A stretch of 64,000 bases of DNA from Crotophaga sulcirostris (GCA_013397455.1 VYZB01000383.1:388743-452742); one strand, 5' to 3'. Numbered from the stretch's first letter, positions 10,449 to 24,559 are shown. Made by a program: numbers and translations. Notes: generated by a model not told the origin, from the letters alone.

Positions 10449-13400
10449 AGTATATTTATGTCTGGAAAAAATACACTCAGAAACACTTCTTTATTAATGA
10501 ACTTCCACTTGAGATCATAGCAATCCCTTTCCTTATAATGTTTCTGGTGCTTTGAATGCAGGAGTCATGTCTGCTTTACGGTTGCTGGGACCTGTATGCA
10601 CACTGCAGATTCAGACCTGCTCCTGCAATGAGCACCAAGTCCTCTCCTTATAAAACAATGTGGTTTTGTATGAAACCCCTGTGAGGGCCAGAAATCAGCC
10701 TCCCAGTGGCCAGAGCAAAACCTTTCTAGGGACTTCTTCTGTAATGGCCTACTAGATGGAGCTAGCCTTGATGCTTCCCAGCTGTTTGGTATTGCTGAAT
10801 GGCTGGTCATTCTGCTCCTGGAGTTTTAACACTAATTCATTATATTTGCTGATCACTGCTCTGCTGTCAGATATGAGGCAATGCCCACTGTCTCTTTGTA
10901 GGATTTCTTAAGTTCAGAATCCTCCGCACATCCAGTGGAGTGGATGTGTTATGGCTGATTCCTCTCCATCCCTTGGCAGAGGTGACTGGTGCAAGATGCT
11001 CACACCATTCCTGGTGCTTAGCCCCTACAAGAAGCTGAGATGATCAGCCCTACAGGGAGAGGCAGGAAGGGGCTTCCAATACAAGGTAAACTATGGTGTC
11101 TTTTGCTCCCTCTCCATTGGGCTTTGCCAGCTGGCCTCTGGCTCGAGGAAATGGGACTTGACTGAGGGTGGTTTGCTGATCTTATTTCATGGGTCAATCA
11201 ATGCTGTAGATTGTAACCCACGTGTCAGGGACAAGTACTTGTCTCTATGCCCTATGTGGTATTTTATGGAGAAGAGTATAAAACACTTTGCATTTTGTGG
11301 AGGCTGTTGTCTTGTTCTAGAACCTGTGCACTGAGCTTTACCCTTGAGAAGCGATCAGATTAGAGGGGTTGTCTTCCCAGATAAAGCACTTAAGACCTCT
11401 AAATAATAAAGTGTAATGATATAGTAATTCTCAACTGACAACATCTAAGCACTTGAATGAGTTACTGTGCTTTTGTGTGCTGGCCATTCTGTTATGTGCT
11501 GGATATTTCCTGCACTGCAGTTTGTCAGTGCCTTGCTTGTGCCCTTCAGTTTATTTAGCTGGAAAAAAATGAATTAAAGGAGCTTTCCAACAAAATAAAC
11601 ACTTACCTGTACCTAAATGCAAAAGCATTGAGAGCAGTATTTACTCATGTCTGACCTCTAATGTGGGCCTGAACCTTTACCTTTTTAGTCGAGTGACTCA
11701 CTGGGATTGACTGCAGGATGGGTCTGCTCAGTCCAGGGCAGGTGCAGGGTGGACAAGTTCAATGGTAAAGGAAATGAAAAACAATAAGCAACTGAAGCAA
11801 CAAGGAAAGGTCAACCTGGAGGGAAAAAAACCCAGGTTTCTTTCCCTTGACTGTAGCTTTTACACTGATAAAATGGGGTGTATAGAACTCTTAGTCTTAA
11901 AACTCTAGCTTTGATTCAGCAATACCTCTAATACGCTGGAAAGTCACCCCATGGAGTGTGAGGGCACAGCAATGATGTGGCCATGATGCTAATCCAGTCC
12001 CTTGTGGTTTTCCCTTTCCCACTTCTAGTTATGCAGCTGGGGATATTAGAGTGGGAAAAGAAATGGCTTGAAAACTCTTAAACTGGGAAGTCGTTAGATC
12101 CTGTGTAACAGCCATAGTGAGAGGAAAGCAAAGGGAAACAAGATGTGGCATCAAACTGGGGGCAGGAATCCATCTGGTCATTCTGCTCTGGTCATGGGAC
12201 TCAGCTCCTTAACTCTGCTCTGTTTTATTTTGAAGGTCACTCAGCAACCATCTCGGATCGAAATGTGTCCTTCATCCATGTGTTCCATTTGAAGTGACAC
12301 CTATTGGGTTGCTTTTCACCACTCATTGTACTGGTGGCAGGGTTTCTCTGTGCAGAAACTTGTGGAGGGACAGCTCTGGGGCCCCAGTCATCCCCAGGTT
12401 TGTGCCTGACCTCCTGTATCTCTTCACACTAGAGTCCACCACTTCAGTACTTACTGGGATTTGCTGGAGGTTCTGCCTGTGTTAGAGGCTTTGTTGCTGA
12501 CACTGGAAGCTAAACTTCCTAGCCAGTATAGTACTGTTCCAATGCTCTTCTCTCTCAATTGTTTGAGGATAATGAAGGGATCAGTTTCTTGTTTGGATTT
12601 ATGCTGCTTAAGAGGGAGAAGCTGTAGGCTGCTTTTGGGTACTTCTGTTTCCCATCTGCTCTCATGACAGCAGATTTGGTAAGTGCCTACCTAGCTGCCT
12701 TTCTTTCCCGATACCTGTCAGCAGGACAACTGTATGGATTTGTTAACACTGTCAGAGGAAAAGAAAAAACACTTGGCAATTTGCAGTGGGAGACTGATTT
12801 TTATAGTAGCAATGATATAGGCTGTTTTCTTGAGCTTTGCCCTGTATTCTTTTGGCCTAATTCTGAAGTGCTTGTTTTTCAATGTTTTTTCTATTGATTG
12901 ACACAGAAGACCACTTGTAAAATTGTAATAGCGAAATTTGAATGTTGCACTCTATAGAAAAACAAGACATTGGTGTTTTGCATCATAAGGCAATTTAGCC
13001 TTTGACAGGAAGAACAAGCTTAGCTAAATGTGAATATTTCTGAGGATGTGTTTTAGCTTTTACCCTGCCCAACAGCATAGTCAGGACTAGACCTCCTATT
13101 TGGGTGTGTGTAAGTTCCTTGTCTTTATTCCTTAGTGCCAGGGCTAGCTAACATTGATAACTCTGTTAACTGTTGAATAAATGTTGTTTATTGTTGTTAG
13201 AAAAAAGTAATTCCCCTTCTGGCAGTGGGGAAGGTGTGACTTGTAAATAGAAGTCTGGGAGCAGTGGTGTGGCTGCAGATACAGTGAGGATTTGGCAGAA
13301 AATCAGCAGAGCTGGATTATGTAAGTGTCACTGTGCGGGAGCAGAAGAGCCTGGTCAAAATGCAAACCCTGCTTGCCAAAGCCACTGCTTTGAAAGAGGC

Positions 13401-16311
13401 TACAGAAAGCAGAAAAAATGCAAAATGGCTCATGCACCAGCCACCTTCCTAAAGGAGAATTCTCCTACTTATGTGGAAATGGGAAAACACACCTAACAGC
13501 TTCATTTGTCAGCATTTCAAACGTGAAATATGTTTAAGAAAAGTATCTTACATTGGCTGTGCTATAGATACAGAGATGCCTACTAAGGCTTGTTACAGAG
13601 GTCATGGCTGTTTTCCTTTGAACAGATGATACAACTTGTGCATAGAAAGTAGTGTTCTTTCAGAGGATCTCCACTCATCTGGCCTGCTTTTGCAGGTATT
13701 CAGCTCTCAGGAGATTTTACTCTGTTTTGCTCTCCTACCTGGGATGTCTTTGTCGTTAATCTCTTCTGTAACTGAGGTGCCTGAGCTGCAAACTCATATG
13801 CTGGAGGAGCATTTGGGAATGTGATGCTTTCCTTATTCCTGCACTTTTCCTTGTGCATCTGCCTTTGGCTGCAGTCAGAGACAGGGCAGAATGCACATCC
13901 ATCCTGGCAATGGTGTTGTTTTAAGTTATTCTTGGTTTTCTTTCACAACCCTTCACCACCCCATCTCTGTGCTGAGAAGTTGGTTGAGGACATACCTTGG
14001 TCTCTTCCCTGATTTGAGTCTGTCATCAGCTACAGGCTGGATGTAGAGAGGGCGATGAGCAATTTAGCATCTGGTCCTTGGCTGCCAGTTCATGCAGCAG
14101 CCCCACAGGAGAAGCCTCCCTTTCTTAAATAAAGGATTCTCATGGTAACTGCAGATATGCTTGTTATAAATGACCGAGTCCCAAATAGGAAAATTTCTAA
14201 TTTATTTGAATAAAGGCAAGCAAACAGTTCTGGGTGCATTCTTCACTGACACGAATCAAGTAAACATATCTCACATGCTGAATCGTCCCTCGCAGCACTT
14301 ATCTCCCTGATGCGTGCAACCATCTCCCTGCCCTGGGCCTGGCTGCTACTTAGTCAGGATATAGATGTTTAGTCTGTTTTAATCTACTCCTAACAAATCC
14401 ATCCCAGAAGCCTCCTAGCCATTTCTGTTGCCTTTTTCCCAATGCTGTGCAGTTTGTCGATACCCAGCCTGCTGCTGGAGATTTAAAAATTTGTGTGTTC
14501 TTAAGAAAGCAGCTCTCTGCACTGAGCTCTTGTACACTCGAGGCTGTGTGCATGAAAGCACAGGGAGGGGAAGCTGAAAAAGGGGGGGGGAAGATGTACC
14601 AGGATGCAGGCTGTCTCTTCCTGACCCCATTGAGGACCTGCTCAGGGCTGCTGGAACAGGCTGGGAACAGGCTGTGCTGCTGCCAATGGTTCTACACAAA
14701 AAGGCATTCACAAATAACCAAGCTCTGAAACACCCTGAGCAAAAGTGTTAGCAGCTTGAATGGGGGTCAGTTGTTCTGTGGAGAGAAGCAGGCTGGGCTG
14801 GTGGAGTGGGTAAGAGACCTCCCCCTCTTCTGCCTGGCTGGGGGAAGGGGCCTCCAAGGCAATGGGGAGCAAATCTCTTCCACTAACTGTTCTTGGGAAA
14901 GCTGGGCTCTGGCAGGGGTCCATAACCCTGTGCAGATCAGGACTTGGTGACCTTGGTGGTCTTTGGTTCTCATGTGGATACCCAAAATCCAGCCATAGAG
15001 CTTGGCTTTCTTAGGCTGCCGTAGGCAATCAGGTGCTGCCCACGTACCAGCAGTTCATGAAGTATCCTGATTGTCTTTGATGCCCTGGGCAGCCTTGGAT
15101 AAGTTACCAACTCGTTCCATGTCTCAGTTTCCCCTTTTTTATAACAAGATAATAACACTGGTCTACAAAGGGGAGGGGTTGAGATGAGGACCAATGTTTG
15201 TATCATTATGGCTATCATTGGCTATTCCTATGTGGTCCAGAACTGAGAAAAGTCACTCTTTTATAAGGAGGTTTTAGTTTGCCAAGCAGTGTCTACCTGT
15301 CTTCTGAAAAAGTTCTTATGGATCCACAGTCAATAAAAGGCTGCAAATTACTGTTGTAAAGAAAGACCTGACTGCTTTAAGACAAAAGAATAGTTCCTTT
15401 TCTTTTCCAGGTGAAAACATGTCACAAAGATGAAGTGACTGGCTGAAGGTTCCTCAGAAAATGTAAAGCAGAGAGGGGAGATGAATCTGCCTCCTGATTC
15501 TTTCTTCACCATTTGATTCTTTCTTAACCAAGCTGCCTGCCTGTGTTATGGGAAACTCAGCAAGAAATGTGGTTAATGAAGCTGCCTAGAAGAACAACTT
15601 TACAGCAGGTAATCCTTTAGATTTAAGAAATGGCATAACTTGTAAGGAGGAAGTTTACAAAATATGTCATCTGAAGGTGCTGCCATGTTTAATGCATTTG
15701 GTGCCAATGATTTGCTTTCCCTTGCTATGCTGTTTATAGAGAAGCTGGTGCAGAGCTGTTGAGCTTGCTATTGAAGATGAAAGACTGGCTGTTTTTCAAA
15801 GCCCTTTGTGCCTCTTTGCTCCTAACTGGAGCTGTCAGTGCAGATGCTTTTGATTTCCTTTATCATAGGAGGTCTGAAGTCCCTTCTCTGAAAATTTCCT
15901 CAATTCAAAGGAAAATTTCTCTTACTCTTAGTCCCAAATGACCTGAAGGGTCTTTGGTCTTTGCACTTTTGTTTGGGCTGATGACTCCACAGGCAGTGAA
16001 GGACTGCTGAAAACCTTTAACCCTCCAGGCAGCTGCTGTCCCATCTAAAGTCCTTCAATGAAAGCATAAGGAATTTAGTCTGTTCTGCTTGTTTCTGTGG
16101 CCTGGGAATAACTCCCCTCTTGAACTATACAGATGCAGAGAAAAATTTCCAGTGATTATTAATGACTAGTGTTTACAATAACACATAAAGGATGAAGCTT
16201 CTTCCCTCAAAACAGCCACAGAGAGCATGTGTTAGGTGCTGTACACTTCAGAGGAATGTTTACAGGTGTAAACCTAGCATTCTTCCCTCAACACTTGGGT
16301 TGTACTTGGGT
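10449..16311. other. Non-coding stretch, no gene or young repeat seen
   Basis: Nearly 6 kb have no recognised coding exon. Open frames are under about 100 codons and unlike known families. This is the longest repeat-poor interval upstream of SLC15A2. Confidence 0.5.
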
Positions 16312-17150
16312 CAGGTACTTCATTTTGGACACAACAATCCCATGCAAAGCTCTAGACTGGGGACAGAGTGGCTGGAGAGCACTCAGGCAGAAAGGGACCT
16401 GGGGGTGCTGGTCGACAGCAAGCTCACCATGAGCCAGCAGTGTGCCCAAAGTGACCAAGAAGGCCAATGGCATCCTGGCCTGCATCAGGAATAGTGTGGC
16501 CAGCAGGGCCAGAGAAGTTATCACCCCCTGTACTCAGCACTGGTCAGGCCTCACCTTGAGTCCTGTGTGCAGTTCTGTGCAGTTTGAGAAAGATGTGAAG
16601 ACACTGGAGTGTGTCCAGAGGAGAGCAACGAAGATGGGGAAGGGTTTGGAGCACAAGCCCTGTGAGGAGCAACTGAGGGAGCTGGGGCTGTTTAGCCTGG
16701 AGAAGAGGAGGCTCAGGGGAGACCTCATTTTCATCTCTCCCAGTGATTTGCACACCTGCACAGCCTTGCTTTTCCCCTGGGTCACTTCTCAGGTGCCACA
16801 AACAGCCTCCAGGGAACCGGAGTTTGCTAAGCCCGTTTCTTGGGCCAGAGTGACTCAACAGCACATCCAACGCTAGGCACAGGTGAGGAACAGCACCTGT
16901 ACACATGAGTACTGCCTCCTGCACACCATCTTAGCTCTCACTTAAGTTCTTCCCTGAAAGGGTGATTGGCCACTGGAATGCGCTGCCCAGGGAGGTGGTG
17001 GAGTCACCAACCCTGGAGGTGTTTAAGAGGAGATTGGCTGAGGCACTCAGTGCCATGGTTTAGATGCTGGGTTGGTGTTGGTGTTGGGTTCTAGGTTGGA
17101 CTCGATGATCTCAGAGGTCCTTTCCAACCTTGTAATACTGTGATACTTCC
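16312..17150 (+). mobile_element. CR1 LINE with an embedded non-CR1 segment
   Basis: The 5' part encodes CR1 ORF2 residues [20 protein letters not shown] and [12 protein letters not shown] up to [15 protein letters not shown], with frameshifts. At about 16730 CR1 sequence stops and 214 foreign bases follow. CR1 resumes at 16944 (AAGTTCTTCCCTGAAAGGG) through the 3' UTR to the GTAATACTGTGATAC end. The ORF2 stretch normally found between these points is missing. Confidence 0.92.
16730..16943 (+). repeat. 214-bp non-CR1 cassette inside CR1 (copy A)
   Basis: The segment starts TTCATCTCTCCCAG and ends GCTCTCACTT. It does not resemble CR1 and is almost identical to the reverse complement of 30887-31099, where it also abuts CR1 at the same base. 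The 3' junction shares AAG with CR1. Its origin is not recognised; no tRNA promoter boxes were identified. Confidence 0.92.
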
Positions 17151-20100
17151 TAGGCATAGCTGGCACCTGGAGACTGGGAGATCAAAGCAACTACCTGCTT
17201 GTTCACATAAAATGCTTCCTTCCTGATTTATTTCTTGGTGTAGTTGTGCACGCAGAATGCACACAAACTTCTTCCTCCTGTTCATCCTCACACGTGCTGC
17301 TGCTTTACTGTTAGTGATTACCTGTTACAGAATTGAGATTAGAAATGCATGAGCATGGGGAGGGTAGCATCGCTACCAAAGAGAGCTTAATGTCCTGCAT
17401 CTCAAGTATTGGATCACCAGAGAACTGTGTAAAGAGTAATAAAAATGCATACTGCTACCATTGAAGGTAACTGCCTCTTAACAGGGAACGTAGTTCTTTC
17501 TCTCAATTATTGTTGACTAAATTGCACAATATCAAGTGCAAAAAACATTTCCCAAACCCACAAGAACAGCTTAAGTCATACAAGAATTTTGTACAGAACT
17601 GGAAGCTTAATGTGAATATTTTGCATCCTAGAGCATTGCCCTCACTTTGCTTTCTCAAACAGCCCCATCTGTGAATGGAACAAAATCTGTGCCCTGATTC
17701 TGTTATCAACTTTGTTGATGTCTCTTATAAAAGAGTTCTATTGATTTTTATTTTGGAAATTTTATCCTCTTTAAAAAATACCCCGAGTACACTAAATTTG
17801 TCATCTCCTGCCACAGAATCTGTTTGGCTTCATAATTAAGAGATGGATCACCATGGATAACAGCCATAAAAGTTTAAACTGTGCATAACTGTTCTCTGTA
17901 CTAATGCAATAAAAGTGGGTTTACTTTTACAGTGGTAATTTTAGCAGCAATTTAAATCAACACCCTGTTGATAACCAAACAAATCTTCCTTTAACCAGAA
18001 ACGCAGTGCACGTGAGCTAGTTAGTATTATGAGCACATTATTGTCTTTTCTTTCTGCAATCAGCTTTTATTCATACTTTTACAATGGGTGTAAATTTTTA
18101 TATTTCCTTAGGCAAGCAGGAGAATGAACTGAACTTTTAGAAAATTACTTTAAATAGTCTATGGTGATAAGAAATAGTCAATCCCATGCAATGTGTAAAA
18201 GGTCAATGGATTAGAGTGGTGATGCCTGCAAATAAGCAGCACTGCAATGCTGGAGCGAGCAGTCAGGCAGCTGGAAAAGAAAAGCTGGGTTGTTGGGGTG
18301 TTTGAAGTGTGGCAGGGTGTTTTCTGCATGGACGTGTGTTGGGCAATTAGGGAGGGGAGAGGGAGGATGGTAGGAAAAAATTATGTGGCATGAGGCAGAA
18401 TCCACTGGGTGGATGGTGTTGGGAAGAGCAATCATAGAAAAACAATTCAATCCTTGCAGCATGTATTGTTTTTTACCAGACTGTTTAGATATATACATAC
18501 TCGTGTGTATCTTGACGATACTGCAATATTTTGAGCAGTTCAGCCTAAGGAGGGTTCAACTTAAGTGCAAAAGAAGCACCCCTGTCTGGCCAAGATACAG
18601 CAGAGATCTTTGCCATAACCAATGCTAACAAACCACAGCAATTACTCAACTAAACCTTAACCCATCTTTAACCCAGACAGTCAATTGAAGAGGCCTTTGG
18701 GAGTTTCTGAGAAGGATGACCTCCTAATCACTGCAAAGGGAATCGTTCATATTTATTTCAGGGTTGAATTTGCCCCCCAAATTTGCAGATGCTAATTTGG
18801 AAAAAGGGAATCAATCATTTAGTTTTTTAATAAAGAACTTCCTTCCTAGGACGTGAAGGGAGGGACTGAACGCATTTTCCCAGCTGATTTGGAGTTCATT
18901 AGTGCTCCGATCATGGAAAGCATGCAAGAAAAGCACAGTCGGATGAATATTCCTTATTTAACCACTGGACCAGTAATTCAAAAAAGAAATAATTTCTTCT
19001 AAATCTGAGTTCCAGGTGACTGCCTTTGTCTGAGCTCCAGTAAATTATTGCCCTGCTAAATTCTTAGGAAACAAGCTGTGTGCTCCAGTAGCCGTTGACT
19101 CCCTGAGATAAATTTCAAACTGAAACATTCTGTATTTCTTATTAATGATCCATCCCTCACCCAGGTGATGTGAGAGGCTCGAGGAAGACGTTTGTGCCTA
19201 CGTGTAAACTTTCCACAAGGAATCCGGTTTCTTCACTGTTGTGTGGACAGTCTGAGTGAGGTGGTTTCTGCTTTTCTCCCTGATTGTGGGTAGCACAGGG
19301 GTGCAACAGAAAGACATGAGGGCAACTGACAGTGGTGCTACCTCCAAACAAGTCAAGAGGCAGTGTCCTCAGTCTTGCACACACTGTAGAAGCTTGTATC
19401 TAGATCCCTCTCACCCTCATTCACACTGCAATGTCTCAGCAAGCTCTCCCCTCTTCAATCTCAGTTATGATAATTTCTTCCTTCCTTGGTTGCCCCATGG
19501 GATTCATTCCCAGTGTTTATTTCTTTGTGGCAACCACCAAGCATAGTTTTTCTGCATCTTCTGTTTATTCTGGACTTAACACACTGCAAGTTTCCTACAC
19601 AACCCTTTTTAAAAACACATATCTATTTGGTTTTCCTGGCTCTGGTCAAAGTAAGTGTTCATAGAGATGGAGCATTAGGGGCAGAAGGATGTAATTATCT
19701 GGGGCTGCTCCACATTCCAAGTGCATCTGGCTGAAAAAAAGCTTTGACCTTTTTATGAACTAAAGTATTGTCCAGCCCTGTTTTCACTGACCTGACACAT
19801 TAATGTGCTGAGGAGGACGAGGCAGAAGAACTGCCTCAGCATTTCCCAGGAGGTGTTTACTTGAGGCATGTTTGCCTTGACAGATTTCTTCCCGTGTATG
19901 AACTCTGAGGCAGAATGAGTATTTTCTGAAGCTTTTTGTACCTCTGTCTATGACTTTTATGGCAAATTGAACACCCCTCATGCTGTATTGCGTCTCCTTC
20001 TTCTTAGTGTCCTCACAGTCATCGAAATTCCTGCCCTGATATACCTCATTTTCTCTCCCTGCTGTCTGAGAAGGTCTCCATATCCATGACCATGTGGCTT

Positions 20101-21986
20101 TCACACCGGTTGCTGGGGTCTGAAGGGCAGTTTGCATAGCTTGAGCAGGCGTGGGCCTAGCTGGGTGTGATCTCTCATCTGCCTCTTCAAGTTGCCTGGA
20201 GAGCCCCACAGCCGACAAAGTTTCTGCCTGGAGTGACTTGGGTCAACAAAGAGCCAAGGCAGCAGGGCACTCTGATTTCTGCCTCCACACCCTCGCGAGC
20301 AGCTGTAGTGCCAAACTGTAGATGCCATGCTGGAGGTGGACTTGCAGGGAACATCCACAAGACTCTGGTTTTCCTTCAGAGCTTCCTTTTAGAAGGTCGG
20401 TAGTCCTCTGTCACTTCTTTCTGTCTTGGTGGTAAAATTTCTTGGGCTGCCACCCCTCAGTTTGGAGACTGGTGTGGGAAGACAGCTTGGAGTGAGGCTG
20501 TGTTTGATGGGGTCTGTGCTCATTAGGGTTGGGTTCTGTTACCACAGGGACAGTTAATTGAGTGGGTATCAATAAGCAGTAGGTGATCTCTCTCTGATTT
20601 TCCTTTCCTGCCTGTTATTTAACAAAACCACTGAGAAGAAGACCGGATTAACTTTACTTTTATCTTTAAATCAGTAACTGCAGTAAAAGCCAGTATTTGA
20701 GAAGTCACTGAATATAGGATAGAATTGGTTCTCTAATAATAATAACTTGTTTTCCCCCTTTGAAAATAAATATGGGCCTTAGTAGAAAGATTTACCCGTT
20801 GCTGGCAGTCAATCAACCAGGACAATTTGGGCTCTGAGTACTTGATTAGAATAACTTTAAGGAAAATTGCCTTCCTGAATCAAGTACAGAAGCATTAACC
20901 TGATGAAACAGGGTTTGCTTATCTGAGAGGTTAAGACTCAAAACACAGCCATGGCTGCATTATATGAGGCCTCTTTTAGAATGGCAAAAAGAAAGAAAGT
21001 AATAAAAACACCATCTGTCATGTCTAGTCAATCAGATCTAATATAAGAGAGGAATTATTCCTCTGATTTTATCGTTATAAGATTGTCTGTTTGTTAACAA
21101 TGGGAAGTGTCAGGAATGCTGAAAACTTGTATTATTGCCTCAAATTATTTCTAGCTGTCTTCATCTTGGAGAGAATGAATGTTAATCTGAGTTTATACAG
21201 CATAGAAATATTTCTAGATGAGCACAATGCTAAGGCATTCCGTGTTAAGTCTCTTTAATGATTTATTTTTAGAGGTAAAACTGAACAGGAAAGTGAGAAA
21301 AAAGTGCCATGTACACGTTGCTTCTGAGAGTGATTATTTTTATAAACAAATCTCTTGCAAGTTGCTGAGCACTCAAAGGTTCTTTGAAAGGGTGGCTGTT
21401 TTTTCTCAGGTAGCCTAGGAGTAGTGGGAGGCTGTAGGAAAGTTGATTGTGTTTTTTTTAAACCTGATAAACATTGATACTAATGGATTTCTTTCTCAGT
21501 GAGTAACGATGTGCTCTCCTCTGTTTACTAAGGGCTGTACCTGGAGACAGCTAAAGGCTGAATGTCAAACAGCAAAGACATGCCAGCTGTGGGCACAGGA
21601 GATGAAGGTGGAAACCCTTTATCAGTACATCCCCAGCACTGCAGCTTATCAGCTGGGGGGGAAAAGGAGTCCCCCCTTGCCACGCACCACAGATGGGACT
21701 GGAGTAGATACATTAACTGAACAGGCACATCTCCACCATCCAGCAGCTCTTGCTGTGGCTGGTACATGCCCATGCTACCTCACAACCCAAGTGTATCTTT
21801 GGCATGTTGATATTTCAGCTATTGAGATTTTCCCATTTCCCACGTCCTCTCCAGGGAAAAGGGTTTAAGACAGCAAGTGCTGGAACTAGTGAAACCTCTG
21901 CTAGATCTGGGCATTTTGCTTATATGCAAGTGGGATTGGCTGCTGGTGAGAAAAGAACATAAATAGAGATCAGATCGTTAGCTCAC
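17151..21986. other. Non-coding stretch, no gene seen
   Basis: No recognised coding exon, RNA gene or young repeat was found. Paired overlapping open frames near 19.8-20.4 kb lack family resemblance. Confidence 0.5.
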
Positions 21987-22070
21987 TTAGATGATAGGTT
22001 GGTGTTGGTGTTGGGTTATAGGTTGGACTCGATGATCTCAGAGGTCCTTTCCAACCTTGTGATCCTGTGA
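21987..22070 (+). mobile_element. CR1 LINE 3' terminal fragment
   Basis: About 84 bases of the CR1 3' UTR, from TTAGATGATAGGTTGGTG to the end GTGATCCTGTGA. The strong 5' truncation is typical of the family. Confidence 0.9.
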
Positions 22071-24210
22071 AGATACAGGAAATCTGCGGAGGGTTTGTAT
22101 CCCTACAGTGTCCAAGGAACTACTTAGGAATGGATTAGGAAAGCGAAAGGGCTGGAGGTGAGCGTAGTAGCCTTAAGCATGAATGTGGCTTAATTTGACT
22201 TCATGAAACCTCCTGCTGTTGTGTAGAACTCTTGGTCTGTGCCTGTGTTTGCAATCACCCAGGATGCACGGGGCTGGCTCTGCTCTCCGTGAGGTTAGCA
22301 AGGCTCTTGTGACCTGCAGGTGCAGTAAGAGCTACAGATGTCAAGGCCTGTTGCTTGTGCATGTGCCATGCTGCTGCCCTGCACCTTTAACACTGCTCTG
22401 TAGCTCCTGGGTGGCCACAAGCTGGACAGCACCAGAGGTGGCTTTCATGTGCCTATGGGAAAAACATTTGTGTGCTCAGGATTGCTGTTTGCATGAGTGA
22501 AGCATGCAGAATTTTTGCAACTATGTGAAACAGGACTTGACTGTTGTGTGATGGACACAACCCACAAGATCCCAGGAGGAAGAGGCCATGCTGGGAATCA
22601 AAGAAGAGGTTGGAGGAAGTGTATTTGATCATAGCCAGAAGATGTGCTCCAGTTAAGCTGCTGAGACAGGAGAGGTTATTTCTGGGAGAAAGGCGTGTCA
22701 GAAAAAGGAGAGTTAGCATGTGCTGTGGTGCTGGCATCTAGGAAAGGCTGAGCATGGTTCCTCTAATATCAGGTGGATCAGAGACCACACAGTGCCCACG
22801 AAAAGTGGACCTCTTTGAGGGAGTTAGCTTAAGGAGGAAGAGTCACAGATGACTTCTTCCCCCTATGTGAGTACAACTTTTCTCCCTGCCAAACTCAGAG
22901 AGGATTTGCCACAAGTGCCAGTGCAGAGCAGACTGCCCTGGGCAGGGGATAGTGAAGACAAAATGAATTATGCTGCAATGTTTCAGGGCCCCTGAGATTC
23001 AAAAGCTGTAGGTTTAGATCAACGTTTTTTTAAAAAAAAAAAAAAAAGGAAAGAAGTCTCTAATTTTGTGCCACTCTTTCTGGGACCTAATGCAGGGGAA
23101 AACCCGCAGGGTTGTACTTCGTGCTGGGGCTGGTGAGAGCCACTCACACCATGTTGGTAAACTGGTGCCAATGGTTGCTGCAGGGGGAGGCTGAAAAGAA
23201 TACATGACACTGCAACCTCCTTATGAAAATCCAGGGAGTCATAGTTGAATCTTGGAAGAGCCCTCTGATCCACCTAGCCCTTAGTGTGACAGTGGAGAGA
23301 ACTGGCTGGGGAGGTTGTGGTTAAAATCTTGGTGGAAGTAACAGTCCCTAGAATGCAGAAGGTTGTATCCTATCTGCATCTAGAGGGATCACTGTCAGAG
23401 AGCTGAGATCTCTTTGAATTATATTTGCAGGTTGTTTTTTTTTTTTTAATCAGAACAGAGGTATTTTAGAGATTTACATGTTCTCTGTCCCTGGCTGCTT
23501 GCCCTGATGAAACAAGGATTACACAGTTGCAATCTAACTTAATCTATAGTCAAAAAACCAGCAGTGTGCTGGAATGTGGAGAGAATACCCTCTCTCTGAT
23601 GGCAAAGATCTGAAATTGTGCAATGCATTATGTCTCCTGACATAAAACAGCTTGAAAAGAATAAAACAATCGAACTGTTTGATGTGGGCCCATGGAAAAA
23701 AAATGGAAAATATGTAATTAATGCCTTCCCTGGGATTCTTTTAGTCCTGTAGTTGGATTACTCACTGAAAACATTCACCCTAGATGTACAGGAGATTAGT
23801 GCTGCTTGACTCTTTTTATGGCCAGTGGAATTAAGGCCAGAAAAGCTGAAATGTGCTTAAGGAGCCTAAGAAATACATTGGTCATAACTGGCCCTCGGGA
23901 TCCTGCTGTCACATCCTGCAGCTTTGCTAGCTGATAGACCCCCCTGCCACTCTGGTGCTGAGCTTCCCTGTGATCTCACTGCAAGGAACAGAGTAGTTGC
24001 AGCATTCCCACTTTCTCATTTCCAACTGCCTCTTGCTGAAGGAGAAAGTAGCAGTGAGTAAAAGCATCTTCTTTCTACTCAGCTGGATAGGAGAGGGTGA
24101 GGGACTTGCCACCAGGACAGAGCTGCTGTCAGCTGTGGGATCAATGCAAAAACAGTTTTTCCCAAGGCAGCATCTGTCCCAAAGGCTGGAAGTGAGGATG
24201 GAAAGGGCTT
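22071..24210. other. Non-coding stretch with poly-A tract and a possible old CR1 remnant
   Basis: A poly-A run lies at 23032-23047. Bases 23234-23285 (TTGGAAGAGCCCTCTGATCC) look like a decayed minus-strand CR1 end, weakly supported. No gene was seen. Confidence 0.4.
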
Positions 24211-24559
24211 TGAGGCTCAGGGGAGACCTTATTGCTCTCTACAACTGCCTAAAAGGAGGTTGTGGTCAGGCAGGGGTTGGTATCTTCTCTCAGGTGACCA
24301 GGGACAGAACTAGAGGACAGGGACTCAAGCTTCATCAGGGGAGGTTTAGGATTGATGTTAGGAAAAAGTTCTTCCCTGAAAGGGTGATTGGCCGTTGGAA
24401 TGCACTGCCCGGGGAGGTGGTGGAGTTGCCAACCCTGGAGGTGTTTAAGAGGAGATTGGCTGAGGCACTCAGTGCCAGGGTTTAGATGATGGGTTGGTGT
24501 TGGTGTTGGGTTATAGGGTGGACTCAGTGAGGTCCTTTCCAACCTTGTGATACTGTGAG
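24211..24559 (+). mobile_element. CR1 LINE, 5'-truncated, ORF2 C-terminus and 3' UTR
   Basis: It begins in the [17 protein letters not shown] part of ORF2 and runs in one open frame (to about 24485) through [25 protein letters not shown] and [16 protein letters not shown] to the ORF2 stop. The 3' UTR lacks the ATGATCTCA block present in other copies. Without the cassette, it shows what CR1 sequence the cassette replaces at 16730-16943. Confidence 0.95.
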
